DNA of 64,000 nucleotides. Source: Ruminococcus sp. YRD2003. GTDB taxonomy: Bacteria > Bacillota > Clostridia > Oscillospirales > Ruminococcaceae. The stretch is taken from NCBI GenBank assembly GCA_900109435.1, contig FNZT01000003.1:62001-126000 (forward strand), written 5' to 3'. Of the stretch, positions 1 through 7,810 are shown piece after piece. The notes beneath the pieces are model-generated. The model saw only the letters and a program-made list of their open reading frames with translations, did no database searches and had not been told where the DNA came from. The position numbers were made by a program, and so were the translations under genes. Position 1 is the stretch's first letter. Each line of letters opens with the position of its first letter.

Positions 1-2241
1 CATTGCAGAGGGCTTGAACTGGCTCTCCTGCTTGAGTGAGCCTTCGTGCTCCATGTACATATCTCTTGTTGGGAATATGCCGGGAGCAGGACACGCGCCG
101 CCCACATAGCCGTAATTCTCAGAATCGGTTATACCTGTGTAGAGAGCTTCACGTCCGCCGAGAGAAAAGCCCGAGATAGCGGTATTCTCTCTTCCTGTAG
201 CAACTGAGTAGTGCTCCTCCATATAGGGCATAACGCTGTTCTTGATATCCTCGCGGATGAGGTCGTTGTGACGCATGAACTCCTGCGAGAACATATTTCC
301 GCCGCTGCCGCCTGTAACCATATTAAGGCTTACGATGATCATAGGCTCGCAGAGACCGTCGGCAAGGAGATTGCCGAGCATGGTCTGCATACCCATCTGG
401 ACCATTGAATCCTCGTTTCCGCCGATGCCGTGGAGAACGTAGAATACGGGATATTTCTTGTTTGTGGAGTAGCCTGCGGGCAGGATAACGTTCATGCTCT
501 TCTGACCGCCGCCGTCCTTGGACTGGTAGGAGACTTTCTCCACCTTGCCGTAGTCAACTCCGCCGCGCTTCGTGTTGAAGTTACCGGGCGAGCTGTTTAC
601 CATATCGTTTGCAATAGTTGCCATATTGAAGCTTCCTGATGATGGGTTATTCTTTGAAGTAGTTGTCTCCGAATTCTGTGTCTTTGTGGTCACTGCTGTG
701 GTGGAAACCGATGATTTCGGGAACTCCTTTATCTGTCCGAGAACGAACTTGGAAAGTACAACAAGGTCATTGACAGCGAATGCACCGTCACCGTCTACGT
801 CAGCGACTTCCATGGATATGTTTTTATTTGTGCCTGCCATATAGGCGAGAAGAGCCTGTCTTGCAGCGACGAGGTCAAAAGTGTTGATGACCTTATCTGC
901 GTAGAAGTCGCCCTTGAGCTGACCCGTCGGAGCGGGAGGAGCTATGGAGCCGCCCTCAACAGTGCCATTTCCTGTGACAACTTCTGATTTCGTGCCCTTG
1001 ACTGCGGCAACGAAATTGTCAATATAGAAGTCGGTTAGGTCGTCGGGAGCCTCGAAATAAAGGGTCATATCCGTAGCACCGGAGGGAAGTGTGTAGGAAA
1101 CATTCTCGAGCTTAGTCCACTCGTCGCTCTTAGCGGTTACGAGAGCTATCTCGTCGTAGTTTTCCTTTGAACCGTCGTTATACTGGAGCGTCATTTTAAT
1201 GTCAGTGGAAGCACCGCTCTTCTGAAGAGCAGCCGCACTGAAGCTGTAAGTCTCGCCTGCCTTGAAAATATTTGAAGGCAGTTCGATCGCAGCGCCGTGC
1301 CAGTTTTCGGAACGACCCGAAACGAACATTGAGCTGCCGCCGTCGTAGTAATTCTCGGAATCCTTAGAGACCTTAGCACTGCCCCTTCCGCTGAACCCTG
1401 CGAACGAGCTGTCAAAGTCGTATTTGATGTATGATCCGTCGGTATCGGGATCGACAGGCTTAGTAGTGGTTGTCGAGCCCGGAATGGGGGCTTTTTCTTC
1501 GATACTGAGCGACTTAACATCGGCCTGACCGTCGCTCTCCCAGCCCTCAACGTTGAAGGCTACCTCATAAAGACCGCCCATCTTCATGCCGAGATTTTCC
1601 CAAGCCTTGAAATGCTCGGAAACACTGATAGTACCCTTGGTTCTTGTATCGCGGCGAACACTGATGTACTGGGTGAAAGCCTTGTTTCCCTCGATAGTAT
1701 ACGAGTTCATGGGGTTCGTGAATACATCGTAAACACTGCCGTCGATAGTTACCTGTTTAGCGTTGTTTGAAGTCGGACGCCAGTTTTTCCAGTCCTCGAT
1801 GATGTAGAACTCAACGAGAGGATTCTGTGTCCAGCCGTAGATACAAATACGTGAGTTACCGGAGGAACCCGCCGACCAGCTGCAATCGAAATCGCAGGTG
1901 AATCCACCGTAATCCTGCCAGTGGTTGGGGTTGTTGAGACCGTAGAAAAGTCCGCGGCGAGCGAGGAAGTTTCCTCTCGAGCCGTTAGGACCGCACTTCC
2001 AGCTTGTACCGAAACCGCCGCCGTTGTCATAGAGCGTCATTGTTGACGAATTCGGCGTATCAGCCTGCCATATCTCGTGGTGATAGCCGTTGTAGGAACC
2101 TGTCTCCTGAGTATGGCTCGGGCTTGTCTGGAGTACCTTGTCGGCGTGTGCGCTCATAAATCCGCCGAGGCTGACAGAGGACATACAAACCATGCCCGCA
2201 ACAACGCTGCTAACGAGTTTTTTGATACCATTGAATCTCAT
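1..2241 (-). CDS. Modular cellulosomal xylanase/esterase (GH11-CBM22-dockerin-CE1), 3' end outside window
   Basis: Secreted bifunctional hemicellulase; the visible 747 residues run off the window edge without a stop. In order: signal peptide (1-33), GH11 beta-1,4-xylanase (about 40-250) with nucleophile E144 in PLVEFYIIEDW and acid/base E215 in FKAWENLG, a short Thr linker, a CBM22-type beta-sandwich (270-415), a type I dockerin (441-505, two Asp-rich Ca-binding repeats), a Thr/Ser linker, then an alpha/beta-hydrolase domain with HGIGG and GFSLGG (Ser693), as in CE1 feruloyl/acetyl-xylan esterases. The dockerin should attach it to a scaffoldin. Xylanase and esterase in one chain fits removal of xylan side groups during backbone cleavage, as in known R. 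flavefaciens enzymes. The ATG follows GAGGAGTG. Whether the esterase is feruloyl- or acetyl-specific cannot be told here. Confidence 0.93.
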   Translation of the reverse strand, partial: MRFNGIKKLVSSVVAGMVCMSSVSLGGFMSAHADKVLQTSPSHTQETGSYNGYHHEIWQADTPNSSTMTLYDNGGGFGTSWKCGPNGSRGNFLARRGLFYGLNNPNHWQDYGGFTCDFDCSWSAGSSGNSRICIYGWTQNPLVEFYIIEDWKNWRPTSNNAKQVTIDGSVYDVFTNPMNSYTIEGNKAFTQYISVRRDTRTKGTISVSEHFKAWENLGMKMGGLYEVAFNVEGWESDGQADVKSLSIEEKAPIPGSTTTTKPVDPDTDGSYIKYDFDSSFAGFSGRGSAKVSKDSENYYDGGSSMFVSGRSENWHGAAIELPSNIFKAGETYSFSAAALQKSGASTDIKMTLQYNDGSKENYDEIALVTAKSDEWTKLENVSYTLPSGATDMTLYFEAPDDLTDFYIDNFVAAVKGTKSEVVTGNGTVEGGSIAPPAPTGQLKGDFYADKVINTFDLVAARQALLAYMAGTNKNISMEVADVDGDGAFAVNDLVVLSKFVLGQIKEFPKSSVSTTAVTTKTQNSETTTSKNNPSSGSFNMATIANDMVNSSPGNFNTKRGGVDYGKVEKVSYQSKDGGGQKSMNVILPAGYSTNKKYPVFYVLHGIGGNEDSMVQMGMQTMLGNLLADGLCEPMIIVSLNMVTGGSGGNMFSQEFMRHNDLIREDIKNSVMPYMEEHYSVATGRENTAISGFSLGGREALYTGITDSENYGYVGGACPAPGIFPTRDMYMEHEGSLKQESQFKPSAM

Positions 2242-2344
2242 GTGTATCACTCCTCACTTTCCTGATATAAATTAAAGATGAATAGATTAATGCGGTCAAG
2301 TGTTCTTTATATTTATATCCGCCCAATTCCTATAACCCTACCTT

Positions 2345-2373
2345 ATAATATTACATTTTTGTGAATTATGCAA
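2345..2373 (-). promoter_or_regulatory. Promoter of the xylanase/esterase gene
   Basis: Reading the minus strand, TTGCAT (-35), 17 bases, TATTAT (-10). It would give a 5' UTR of about 95 nt before the ATG at 2241. The surrounding 2270-2500 stretch is AT-rich and otherwise empty apart from the divergent promoter at 2499. Confidence 0.45.
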
Positions 2374-2498
2374 GTCAATTATTGCTGATTTGTATTGTAT
2401 CTCTCCGATTGTTGCTTTTATTTTTGTTATATTTCGCTAAATACAAATCATAGAAGGTCGACAATGTCACTAAAAAGGTTTAAAATCTTTGGATTTTA

Positions 2499-2527
2499 TT
2501 GACTTTCAGACATATTTCATCTATAAT
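2499..2527 (+). promoter_or_regulatory. Promoter of the HIT-protein gene
   Basis: TTGACT, 17 bases, TATAAT. The start point would fall near 2534, so translation must start downstream; this supports the ATG at 2562 over the in-frame TTG at 2499. Confidence 0.6.
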
Positions 2528-2561
2528 TATTTGTGGTCTATCAATGGTTTGGGAGGCTTTT

Positions 2562-2975
2562 ATGGACGATTGTGTGTTCTGTAAGCTCATCAGCGGAGAT
2601 CTGCCGTGCATGAAGGTATTCGAGGACGAGCATACACTCGCTTTCATGGATGTTGCGAACGACGTTGAAGGGCACATCCTTGTGATACCGAAGAAGCATA
2701 TGGTGAGCATACTCGACTGTGACGATGAGACGCTCTCACATCTCATGTCAGCAGTCAGGCGGGTGTCGCTCCACCTTGCAGAGAACTGCGGATATGAAGG
2801 TGTGAATCTTCTGAACGCGAGCGGGGAGAGTGCAGGACAGTCCGTACAGCATTTTCATATCCACTTGATACCGAGAAGGAGTAATGATAATATTGATGCA
2901 TGGCCCGTATTTAAGGGAGCGAGCCGTGCCGCGGAAGAGCTGTTCAGGGAGCTCTCCATGATGGAAGGGGAATAA
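2562..2975 (+). CDS. HIT family protein (HinT-like nucleotide phosphoramidase/hydrolase)
   Basis: A 137-residue cytosolic histidine-triad protein of usual family length. The C-terminal QHFHIHLIPR carries the triad H97/H99/H101; the N-terminal DCVFCKLISG is typical of Firmicute HinT-like proteins. Family members hydrolyse purine nucleoside phosphoramidates or acyl-adenylates. The start is set by GGGAGG five to six bases upstream and by the promoter at 2499-2527. It is followed after one base by the next gene, so the two are probably one operon. The physiological substrate cannot be deduced. Confidence 0.9.
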   Translation: MDDCVFCKLISGDLPCMKVFEDEHTLAFMDVANDVEGHILVIPKKHMVSILDCDDETLSHLMSAVRRVSLHLAENCGYEGVNLLNASGESAGQSVQHFHIHLIPRRSNDNIDAWPVFKGASRAAEELFRELSMMEGE

Positions 2976-2976
2976 T

Positions 2977-3381
2977 ATGTCAGAAGAATGTAAGCTCACA
3001 TTTGAGCTGTACGACCCCAGCGATGACAAGCAGAGCTGTGTTGTCAGAACGATGACCAAGCTTGTCGGCAGGGATTATTCGACGGTCAAGCAGGAGCTCA
3101 AGAAGCTTGCCGAAAGATCGGGCTTCGAGACCTATAATGACCAGAGCGTGTTCGAGGAGTATATGTCGCAGAACGGGATTTACAAGGAGCGCGACTACAA
3201 CAACAACACTCAGCTCAAGGACCTCGATTTTTCGGGCGGAGCATACTGTGTGTTCGTGACCAACAGGGTCAGCTATTTCCACCTTGTGCCCGTTATCAAC
3301 AACGTGATATATGACAGGCGCAACGAAAGTCTTGGTATGTACGTTGTCGCGACTTACAAGAAAGCTGATAAGGGCGCATAA
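2977..3381 (+). CDS. Conserved hypothetical protein, 134 aa
   Basis: Starts one base after the HIT stop codon, with GGAAGGGG inside the end of that gene as ribosome site, so it is probably translationally coupled. It is a soluble mixed alpha/beta protein with no signal peptide or membrane segment; the first 60 residues resemble a C-terminal ribosomal-protein-like fold (LVGRDYSTVKQELKKLAERSG), but I recognise no family. No catalytic motif is evident. The gene ends directly before a copy of the interspersed 3' repeat at 3391. Confidence 0.75.
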   Translation: MSEECKLTFELYDPSDDKQSCVVRTMTKLVGRDYSTVKQELKKLAERSGFETYNDQSVFEEYMSQNGIYKERDYNNNTQLKDLDFSGGAYCVFVTNRVSYFHLVPVINNVIYDRRNESLGMYVVATYKKADKGA

Positions 3382-3390
3382 AAAAGGCGA

Positions 3391-3497
3391 CGAAGGGGAG
3401 CCCCCTTTGGCGGTTTCGCAGGATACCGAATATGTACCGTAAATTTACGGCTCGGTAGCCCACAAATTCTGCTAAGGGAAGCACTCTAAAGAGCGGC
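3391..3497 (+). repeat. Interspersed 3'-UTR repeat, copy A (diverged)
   Basis: About 100 bp beginning 10 bases after a stop codon. It has GGGAGCCCCC, a central imperfect hairpin ATACCGAA...CTCGGTAGCCC, and the tail TAAGGGAAGC. It is the most diverged of the five copies (others near 11.1, 22.2, 22.3 and 35.6 kb) and reads in the sense direction of the gene before it. Confidence 0.8.
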
Positions 3498-3631
3498 TTG
3501 ATATCCCGCATATCGGATAGCCGCACTTTCCATCAGAGCCCTGCGGGTCATATCGTATATCCTATGGAGGAAAACAACACGATCTATAGCTTTGAAAAGT
3601 ACATCAGGGTTTTATCACGTAGATTACAGCA

Positions 3632-3666
3632 AAACAGGAGCCGCTATATCGGGGCTCCTGTTTTTT
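3632..3666 (+). terminator. Intrinsic terminator
   Basis: AACAGGAGCC, short loop, GGCTCCTGTT followed by TTTTTT. It would end the HIT operon transcript, about 250 nt after the last stop and downstream of repeat copy A. Confidence 0.8.
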
Positions 3667-3705
3667 CGTTATATACGCTTGACTGCGCGAGATTTGCCTG
3701 TAGAC

Positions 3706-3734
3706 AAAAAAACTCCCGACATGGAAGTCGAGAG
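3706..3734 (-). terminator. Intrinsic terminator of the sortase cassette
   Basis: On the minus strand CTCTCGAC-loop-GTCGGGAG followed by seven T. It lies 23 bases past the stop codon of the 3757-4626 gene. Confidence 0.75.
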
Positions 3735-3756
3735 CATAAAAGCATATATCATTGTA

Positions 3757-4626
3757 TTATGCAGCCTGTGTTTTTTTAGGTCTAAAAACAGCATAGATGA
3801 TTATGAGCAGTAAGCCAAGTACAGCTATGCCTATGCTTGCATACATAAATGTGTTTGTAAAGAGTTTCATAGTTTCAGTATAAGACGTGTATATCTGCGC
3901 CTGTTTTATCGAGAACGAGCTGAAATAATTCGTTGCGAGAAGATACGCACATGGAGCGGTTCCGATAACACCCGCGATGAGAGCGGAAACTCCTGTCCAG
4001 TATACAGTTTCAGCTTTCGCACTCATATTTATGAGCAGGAGAACGATGATGAGTATCAGTACCGCAGAAGCCGAAGTTATCATTATCAGGTCTATGCGTG
4101 TATATATTTTCGAGAGCTTTGTGATGACTCCGTGACTGTCGAGCGCGCCGAACTTGTAGACATCGCTGTATTCACGGATTATGCTGTACGCACTGTTTTT
4201 CGTAGCTGTGAGCTTTTTCTCAAACTTGTCGTCTTTTTTGTAGCCTGTTTTATCAGCGTAATCGTTGAAGAAAGCGTCGATAGATGCTTCAAGTTTTTCA
4301 TTCTTTGTTTCGATCGAAGCGTTGCCGCCGCGAAGTCTCTGAAATCCGTTATCAATGGTCTGCTCGATAATACCGTGAATGTATTCGCTGTCAATAGCGT
4401 CCATGTAGACTTCTTCCGGGATACCCGTTACGGATGATCGCTCATGGAAGTATTTTTCAAGTTCCGAACGGACCTTATCGTCAATATCGTGTTTTTCGGA
4501 TATAGTTTTAAACTGCTGCTCTGTCGCACAGTATTTTACGATCCCTGCGCCTGTACCTGCGAGAACAGAGAATACCAGTATTACAGAGACGAATACGGAG
4601 GCTATATAAGAAAATGCGTTTTTCAT
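3757..4626 (-). CDS. Membrane protein of the sortase cassette, 289 aa
   Basis: No family recognised. It has an N-terminal hydrophobic segment (about 8-32), a roughly 140-residue charged, probably extracytoplasmic region rich in Lys/Glu/Asp, then three hydrophobic segments (about 177-200, 208-232, 258-282) and a basic tail RPKKTQAA. Last gene of a three-gene minus-strand run: it starts immediately after the sortase stop codon and a terminator follows it. The topology, a large loop between membrane segments, suggests a surface-exposed accessory protein; that role is inference from context. Confidence 0.75.
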   Translation of the reverse strand: MKNAFSYIASVFVSVILVFSVLAGTGAGIVKYCATEQQFKTISEKHDIDDKVRSELEKYFHERSSVTGIPEEVYMDAIDSEYIHGIIEQTIDNGFQRLRGGNASIETKNEKLEASIDAFFNDYADKTGYKKDDKFEKKLTATKNSAYSIIREYSDVYKFGALDSHGVITKLSKIYTRIDLIMITSASAVLILIIVLLLINMSAKAETVYWTGVSALIAGVIGTAPCAYLLATNYFSSFSIKQAQIYTSYTETMKLFTNTFMYASIGIAVLGLLLIIIYAVFRPKKTQAA

Positions 4627-5304
4627 TTATTCAGCCTCCTTTGCTTTAGCATAGAAGGCGCTTTTTTCCTGCTGACAGATAACGCCGACTCGTTCGTTCG
4701 TATTGCCGAGGATATCCTTCTTGCAGGTATAAAGTGTGAGCTTTGTCTCTTTGGACGGAACGACGTATTTACGGTCGGAAGCACTGAATGAGATCAGTTC
4801 GGTGACTTTATAGGTGAACTCGCCGTAGTTTGTATTTACAGTGATGATATCACCCTTTTTGAGCTTAGACAGATCTGTGAAAAATGTGTCAACATGAGCG
4901 CTGATGACGGCATTCCCTTCGGTACCGATGACAGCCGAGCCCGAGGACTGACAGGCACCCTTTTCAAGGAGCTCCTGTTTGCTGCCCCAATATACGGGGA
5001 CATCAATATCGAACCCACTGCACTTTATAGTGGCGTATAATTCGCCGAACTGCGGACGGACGACCTCACCTGTTTCAGAGGTCTCGCCTGTATACTCGGA
5101 AATAATGGTGTTGTCCCTGATAACGAGCCCCGAATCATCGGAGGGAGACGACTTGAGCTTGTCCATAAAAGCGATGTCTGCATACATTTTTAGCTTATCA
5201 TAGGGCTTTATCAGTGCTACAGACACTATTGATATGCATATTGCTGTCACAAAGAAAGGAGCAAAGATATGCGGGACGACACTGTTTTTCTTTTTTGTGC
5301 TCAT
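4627..5304 (-). CDS. Sortase (class D/E-like cysteine transpeptidase)
   Basis: A 225-residue membrane-anchored sortase. The N-terminal hydrophobic segment (about 12-32) is followed by the sortase beta-barrel. The catalytic set is visible: H137 in VISAHVDTFF, C194 in TLYTCKKD, R205 in TNERVGVIC. Sortases cleave a C-terminal sorting signal and attach the protein to peptidoglycan or to another pilin-like subunit. The gene directly upstream encodes a secreted protein with a C-terminal NTGxD-hydrophobic-basic tail, a plausible dedicated substrate. The gap to it is one base, so they are cotranscribed. The class is uncertain: single-enzyme cassettes of this layout are common in Clostridia. Confidence 0.88.
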   Translation of the reverse strand: MSTKKKNSVVPHIFAPFFVTAICISIVSVALIKPYDKLKMYADIAFMDKLKSSPSDDSGLVIRDNTIISEYTGETSETGEVVRPQFGELYATIKCSGFDIDVPVYWGSKQELLEKGACQSSGSAVIGTEGNAVISAHVDTFFTDLSKLKKGDIITVNTNYGEFTYKVTELISFSASDRKYVVPSKETKLTLYTCKKDILGNTNERVGVICQQEKSAFYAKAKEAE

Positions 5305-5305
5305 A

Positions 5306-6118
5306 TCAGATACTTCTGTCCTCTCTGCCGAAGCACTTTTTTACTACGATGTACATTCCTGCAAGCGATGTGAGCAGGAGAGCTCCTGCGGCTGCGAAGA
5401 TGCCGCGACGATCATAGCCCGTGTTCTCAACAACGTCCTTTGCATGACTTACCGCGACGAGTTCGCCCTTGTCGTTTTTCATGGAGATAACGACGTTGTC
5501 ATCGCTGACCTCCTCGACATTGAGAGTGAGGTTCATATCATCGGTTATGCTTTTCATATCGTCGATGACTTCCATTTTCTTTTCCGTAGGGAGCTGCTTC
5601 AGGAGACTTCTGCGCTCCTCGGGTGAGAGGTCATTGATGAATACAGTCTGCTGCTCGTCGGTGAAGGTCGCAAGATATGCCATTTTGTCATCATAGGAAA
5701 GAGCAATGAACGCGGCTCTGCCGATACGCGTGAAGACAGAGCCGTCGGGCATCGTGAGAGTTATCTCGTCCGACTGAACGGGAGTTGTCTGATTACCTGC
5801 TGCTGTTGTCGTAGCAGGAGCTGCCTGAGTGGCTGCGGGCGGAACGGTAGCTTGGGGGTCATGGGGAACATTTGTAACTACCTTGCTGCCCGATTCTCTG
5901 AGCTGCTCCATATACTGGTCGATGACCTCGGGCGGATAGAGCTCGGGGTTAGCATAGTATTCGTTCCAGCCCTGGAGTATAAGGTCCTCGGAATAGCCTA
6001 ACTGACGTGCAAGTTCGGCGGCTTCCTCGGGAGTAGCCGCATTTGTATATATCGGAGCTGACATCAGCGCACAGATAACCGCACCTGCTGCCAGTGTTTT
6101 AGCGAAAAAGTGTTTCAT
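5306..6118 (-). CDS. Secreted, probably sortase-anchored protein, 270 aa
   Basis: Signal peptide with AxA-like site (YTNAA, about 25-29), a first helical region (30-80) with proline-rich contacts, a Pro/Ala/Thr linker (about 88-116), a second domain (120-235), then a C-terminal sorting-like tail: ENTGYDRRG, a roughly 20-residue hydrophobic segment and the basic end KKCFGREDRSI. A short TG motif, membrane helix and positive tail is the layout of sortase substrates, though the motif is not canonical LPxTG. First gene of the cassette with sortase and membrane protein downstream. No function for the two outer domains is recognised; the second domain resembles generic stalk or adhesion domains only in composition. 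Confidence 0.8.
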   Translation of the reverse strand: MKHFFAKTLAAGAVICALMSAPIYTNAATPEEAAELARQLGYSEDLILQGWNEYYANPELYPPEVIDQYMEQLRESGSKVVTNVPHDPQATVPPAATQAAPATTTAAGNQTTPVQSDEITLTMPDGSVFTRIGRAAFIALSYDDKMAYLATFTDEQQTVFINDLSPEERRSLLKQLPTEKKMEVIDDMKSITDDMNLTLNVEEVSDDNVVISMKNDKGELVAVSHAKDVVENTGYDRRGIFAAAGALLLTSLAGMYIVVKKCFGREDRSI

Positions 6119-6234
6119 TTGGGTTCCTCCTTCATCTATAATGAATTATTATAACACATATTTATGAAAATAGCAAGTCGGGCGGAAAATGTTTATAATT
6201 CGTTAAAAAAATTCTGTTAGTTTCTGCTTTTATC

Positions 6235-6263
6235 TTGACACATTGTCGGAACTGGTATATGAT
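6235..6263 (+). promoter_or_regulatory. Promoter of the ECF sigma operon
   Basis: TTGACA, 17 bases, TATGAT. This is a housekeeping-type promoter; no separate ECF-type signal is evident, but a second autoregulated promoter cannot be excluded. Confidence 0.6.
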
Positions 6264-6362
6264 AAAAATAGTTTTTTGGAAAGTTTTTTGTGATATTTCT
6301 TTTTTTCGTGCGTCTTATATATGAGAACGCAGAAAGATTTCTCGGAAGGGGGGAGAGCCATA

Positions 6363-6842
6363 GTGGATTTTGAAGCTGCATTTCGCGCATATTACGACGA
6401 CGTGTTCAGATTCCTGCGCGGACTGTCCGCGAGCGAAACGCTTGCAGAGGAACTGACGCAGGAGACATTTTTTCGCGCATTTCGTTCGATAAATGAATAT
6501 CGTGGAGAATCCGAGCTGAGAGTATGGCTCTGCTCTATAGCGCGCAACCTGTATTATTCACATTGCCGAAAGGAAAAGCACCTGACAGGTGATGATGTGC
6601 CTGAGGATCATATAGCTGACGGAGCAGACTTCACTGAGCTCATCGCCGATAAGGAAGTTGCACGTCTCCTGCACAGAGTTCTCCACACCATACGCGAGCC
6701 CTATAAAGAAGTGTTTTCGCTCAGGGTCTTCGGAGAGCTTTCTTTCCGCGAGATAGGCGAAATCTTTGACAAGAGCGAGCATTGGGCCTGCGTTACTTTT
6801 CATCGCGCAAAGTCAATGATACAAAATGGTATAAAGGAGTGA
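6363..6842 (+). CDS. ECF-type RNA polymerase sigma factor
   Basis: A 159-residue sigma-70 family protein with only regions 2 and 4. Region 2 includes AEELTQETFFRAFRSINEYR and RVWLCSIARNLYYSHCRK (residues about 25-75); region 4 includes LRVFGELSFREIGEIF and the recognition helix near ACVTFHRAK (about 115-150). It directs polymerase to a small regulon when freed from its anti-sigma factor. The GTG at 6363 is chosen because GGGGGGAG lies seven bases upstream; the ATG at 6321 lacks a site. The next gene, two bases away, encodes a zinc-finger membrane protein, its probable anti-sigma factor. Confidence 0.92.
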   Translation: MDFEAAFRAYYDDVFRFLRGLSASETLAEELTQETFFRAFRSINEYRGESELRVWLCSIARNLYYSHCRKEKHLTGDDVPEDHIADGADFTELIADKEVARLLHRVLHTIREPYKEVFSLRVFGELSFREIGEIFDKSEHWACVTFHRAKSMIQNGIKE

Positions 6843-6844
6843 TA

Positions 6845-7690
6845 ATGATGAGATTGCCGTGTGAGGTCGTACGCGACCTGCTTCCCCTGTTTGCAGAGGA
6901 TATGGTAAGTGACGAGAGCCGCAGACTTATCGAAGAACATCTTGCGGAGTGTGCTTCCTGCCGTGCAGCATCCGAGGCTATGGGAGCGCCTGTGCCTGAT
7001 GTACAGTTCCGAATGGATACAGCACAGGGATTCGTAAAATACGAAAAGAAGAAAAAGCGCAAGCTTGCGGTTACTATCGCACTCATAACAGCCGCTGCTG
7101 TCGCAGCTTATTTCATAATGCATATAGCTCTTCTCCTTGGCGTTATCGGGTTCATTCTGCTTGACGGAGCTTTTTCACAGGTCAAAGTGGATACCGACGC
7201 GTCCCATTATTCGAGATATATGGGCGAGGAGGCTGAAAATGAATACAGGAATAAATGGGGGATGGACGAGTCGATTTTCCCTGACGAGCTGACCGACGAT
7301 ATGCAGGTCCTCGAATACAAAATGGTCTACTATAATCCGTGGGATGCACAGTTCCTCAGTTATCTGACTGTCACATATTCTCAGTCGGACTATGAAGCCG
7401 AGCTTGACAGGCTTGCTGACTGCGGTATCACACCATATAAGGACTATTACGGAGTTACCGGTTTTTCGGATGAAGAAGACCCGATAGCGATGAATGCTGA
7501 CGACTATCAGGGATTTGTATATGCGATACACACTCCCGAAAAGAAGAATACGATAACTTACGTAGAACTGATTTTCTGCAACTACGCTTACGACCTCGAT
7601 TATAAGGAATACATCCCTTCGGAGTATCTGCCGCTCGGATTTGATGCTGCGTCGGATAATCCTTATGAGATCAGAATGCGAAAGGACTAA
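6845..7690 (+). CDS. Anti-sigma factor with zf-HC2 domain, membrane-anchored
   Basis: A 281-residue protein. The N-terminus has the HC2 zinc-binding layout, CEVVRDLLPLFAEDMVS then EEHLAECASC (H-x3-C-x2-C), which in ZAS anti-sigma factors holds the cognate sigma factor. A basic stretch KKKKRK precedes a long hydrophobic region (about 75-108), so the C-terminal ~170 residues are probably outside the cell. That outer domain is acidic and Tyr-rich and unrecognised; it may sense the signal. Translation starts at tandem ATGs (6845 or 6848) after AAGGAG, overlapping the sigma operon's end. Directly upstream of a dockerin gene, which suggests, without proof, control of surface or fibre-degradation genes. 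Confidence 0.87.
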   Translation: MMRLPCEVVRDLLPLFAEDMVSDESRRLIEEHLAECASCRAASEAMGAPVPDVQFRMDTAQGFVKYEKKKKRKLAVTIALITAAAVAAYFIMHIALLLGVIGFILLDGAFSQVKVDTDASHYSRYMGEEAENEYRNKWGMDESIFPDELTDDMQVLEYKMVYYNPWDAQFLSYLTVTYSQSDYEAELDRLADCGITPYKDYYGVTGFSDEEDPIAMNADDYQGFVYAIHTPEKKNTITYVELIFCNYAYDLDYKEYIPSEYLPLGFDAASDNPYEIRMRKD

Positions 7691-7733
7691 AAAGAGGTAT
7701 CCGTTGAATTTTTGATAAAATTTGCCTGTGCTA

Positions 7734-7762
7734 TTGCATTTTCGGAGGTTCGATGTTATAAT
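7734..7762 (+). promoter_or_regulatory. Promoter of the dockerin-protein gene
   Basis: TTGCAT, 17 bases, TATAAT, 48 bases before the ATG at 7811. This gives the dockerin gene its own start in addition to possible read-through from the sigma/anti-sigma operon. Confidence 0.55.
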
Positions 7763-7810
7763 ATGGGAAAGCGGTAGTACCGCAAATATGACGAATGGCA
7801 GGTGAACACG

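Noticed and set aside
2499..2561. Upstream extension of the HIT protein to TTG 2499
   Set aside because: The extension covers the promoter itself and lacks a ribosome site; ATG 2562 has GGGAGG.
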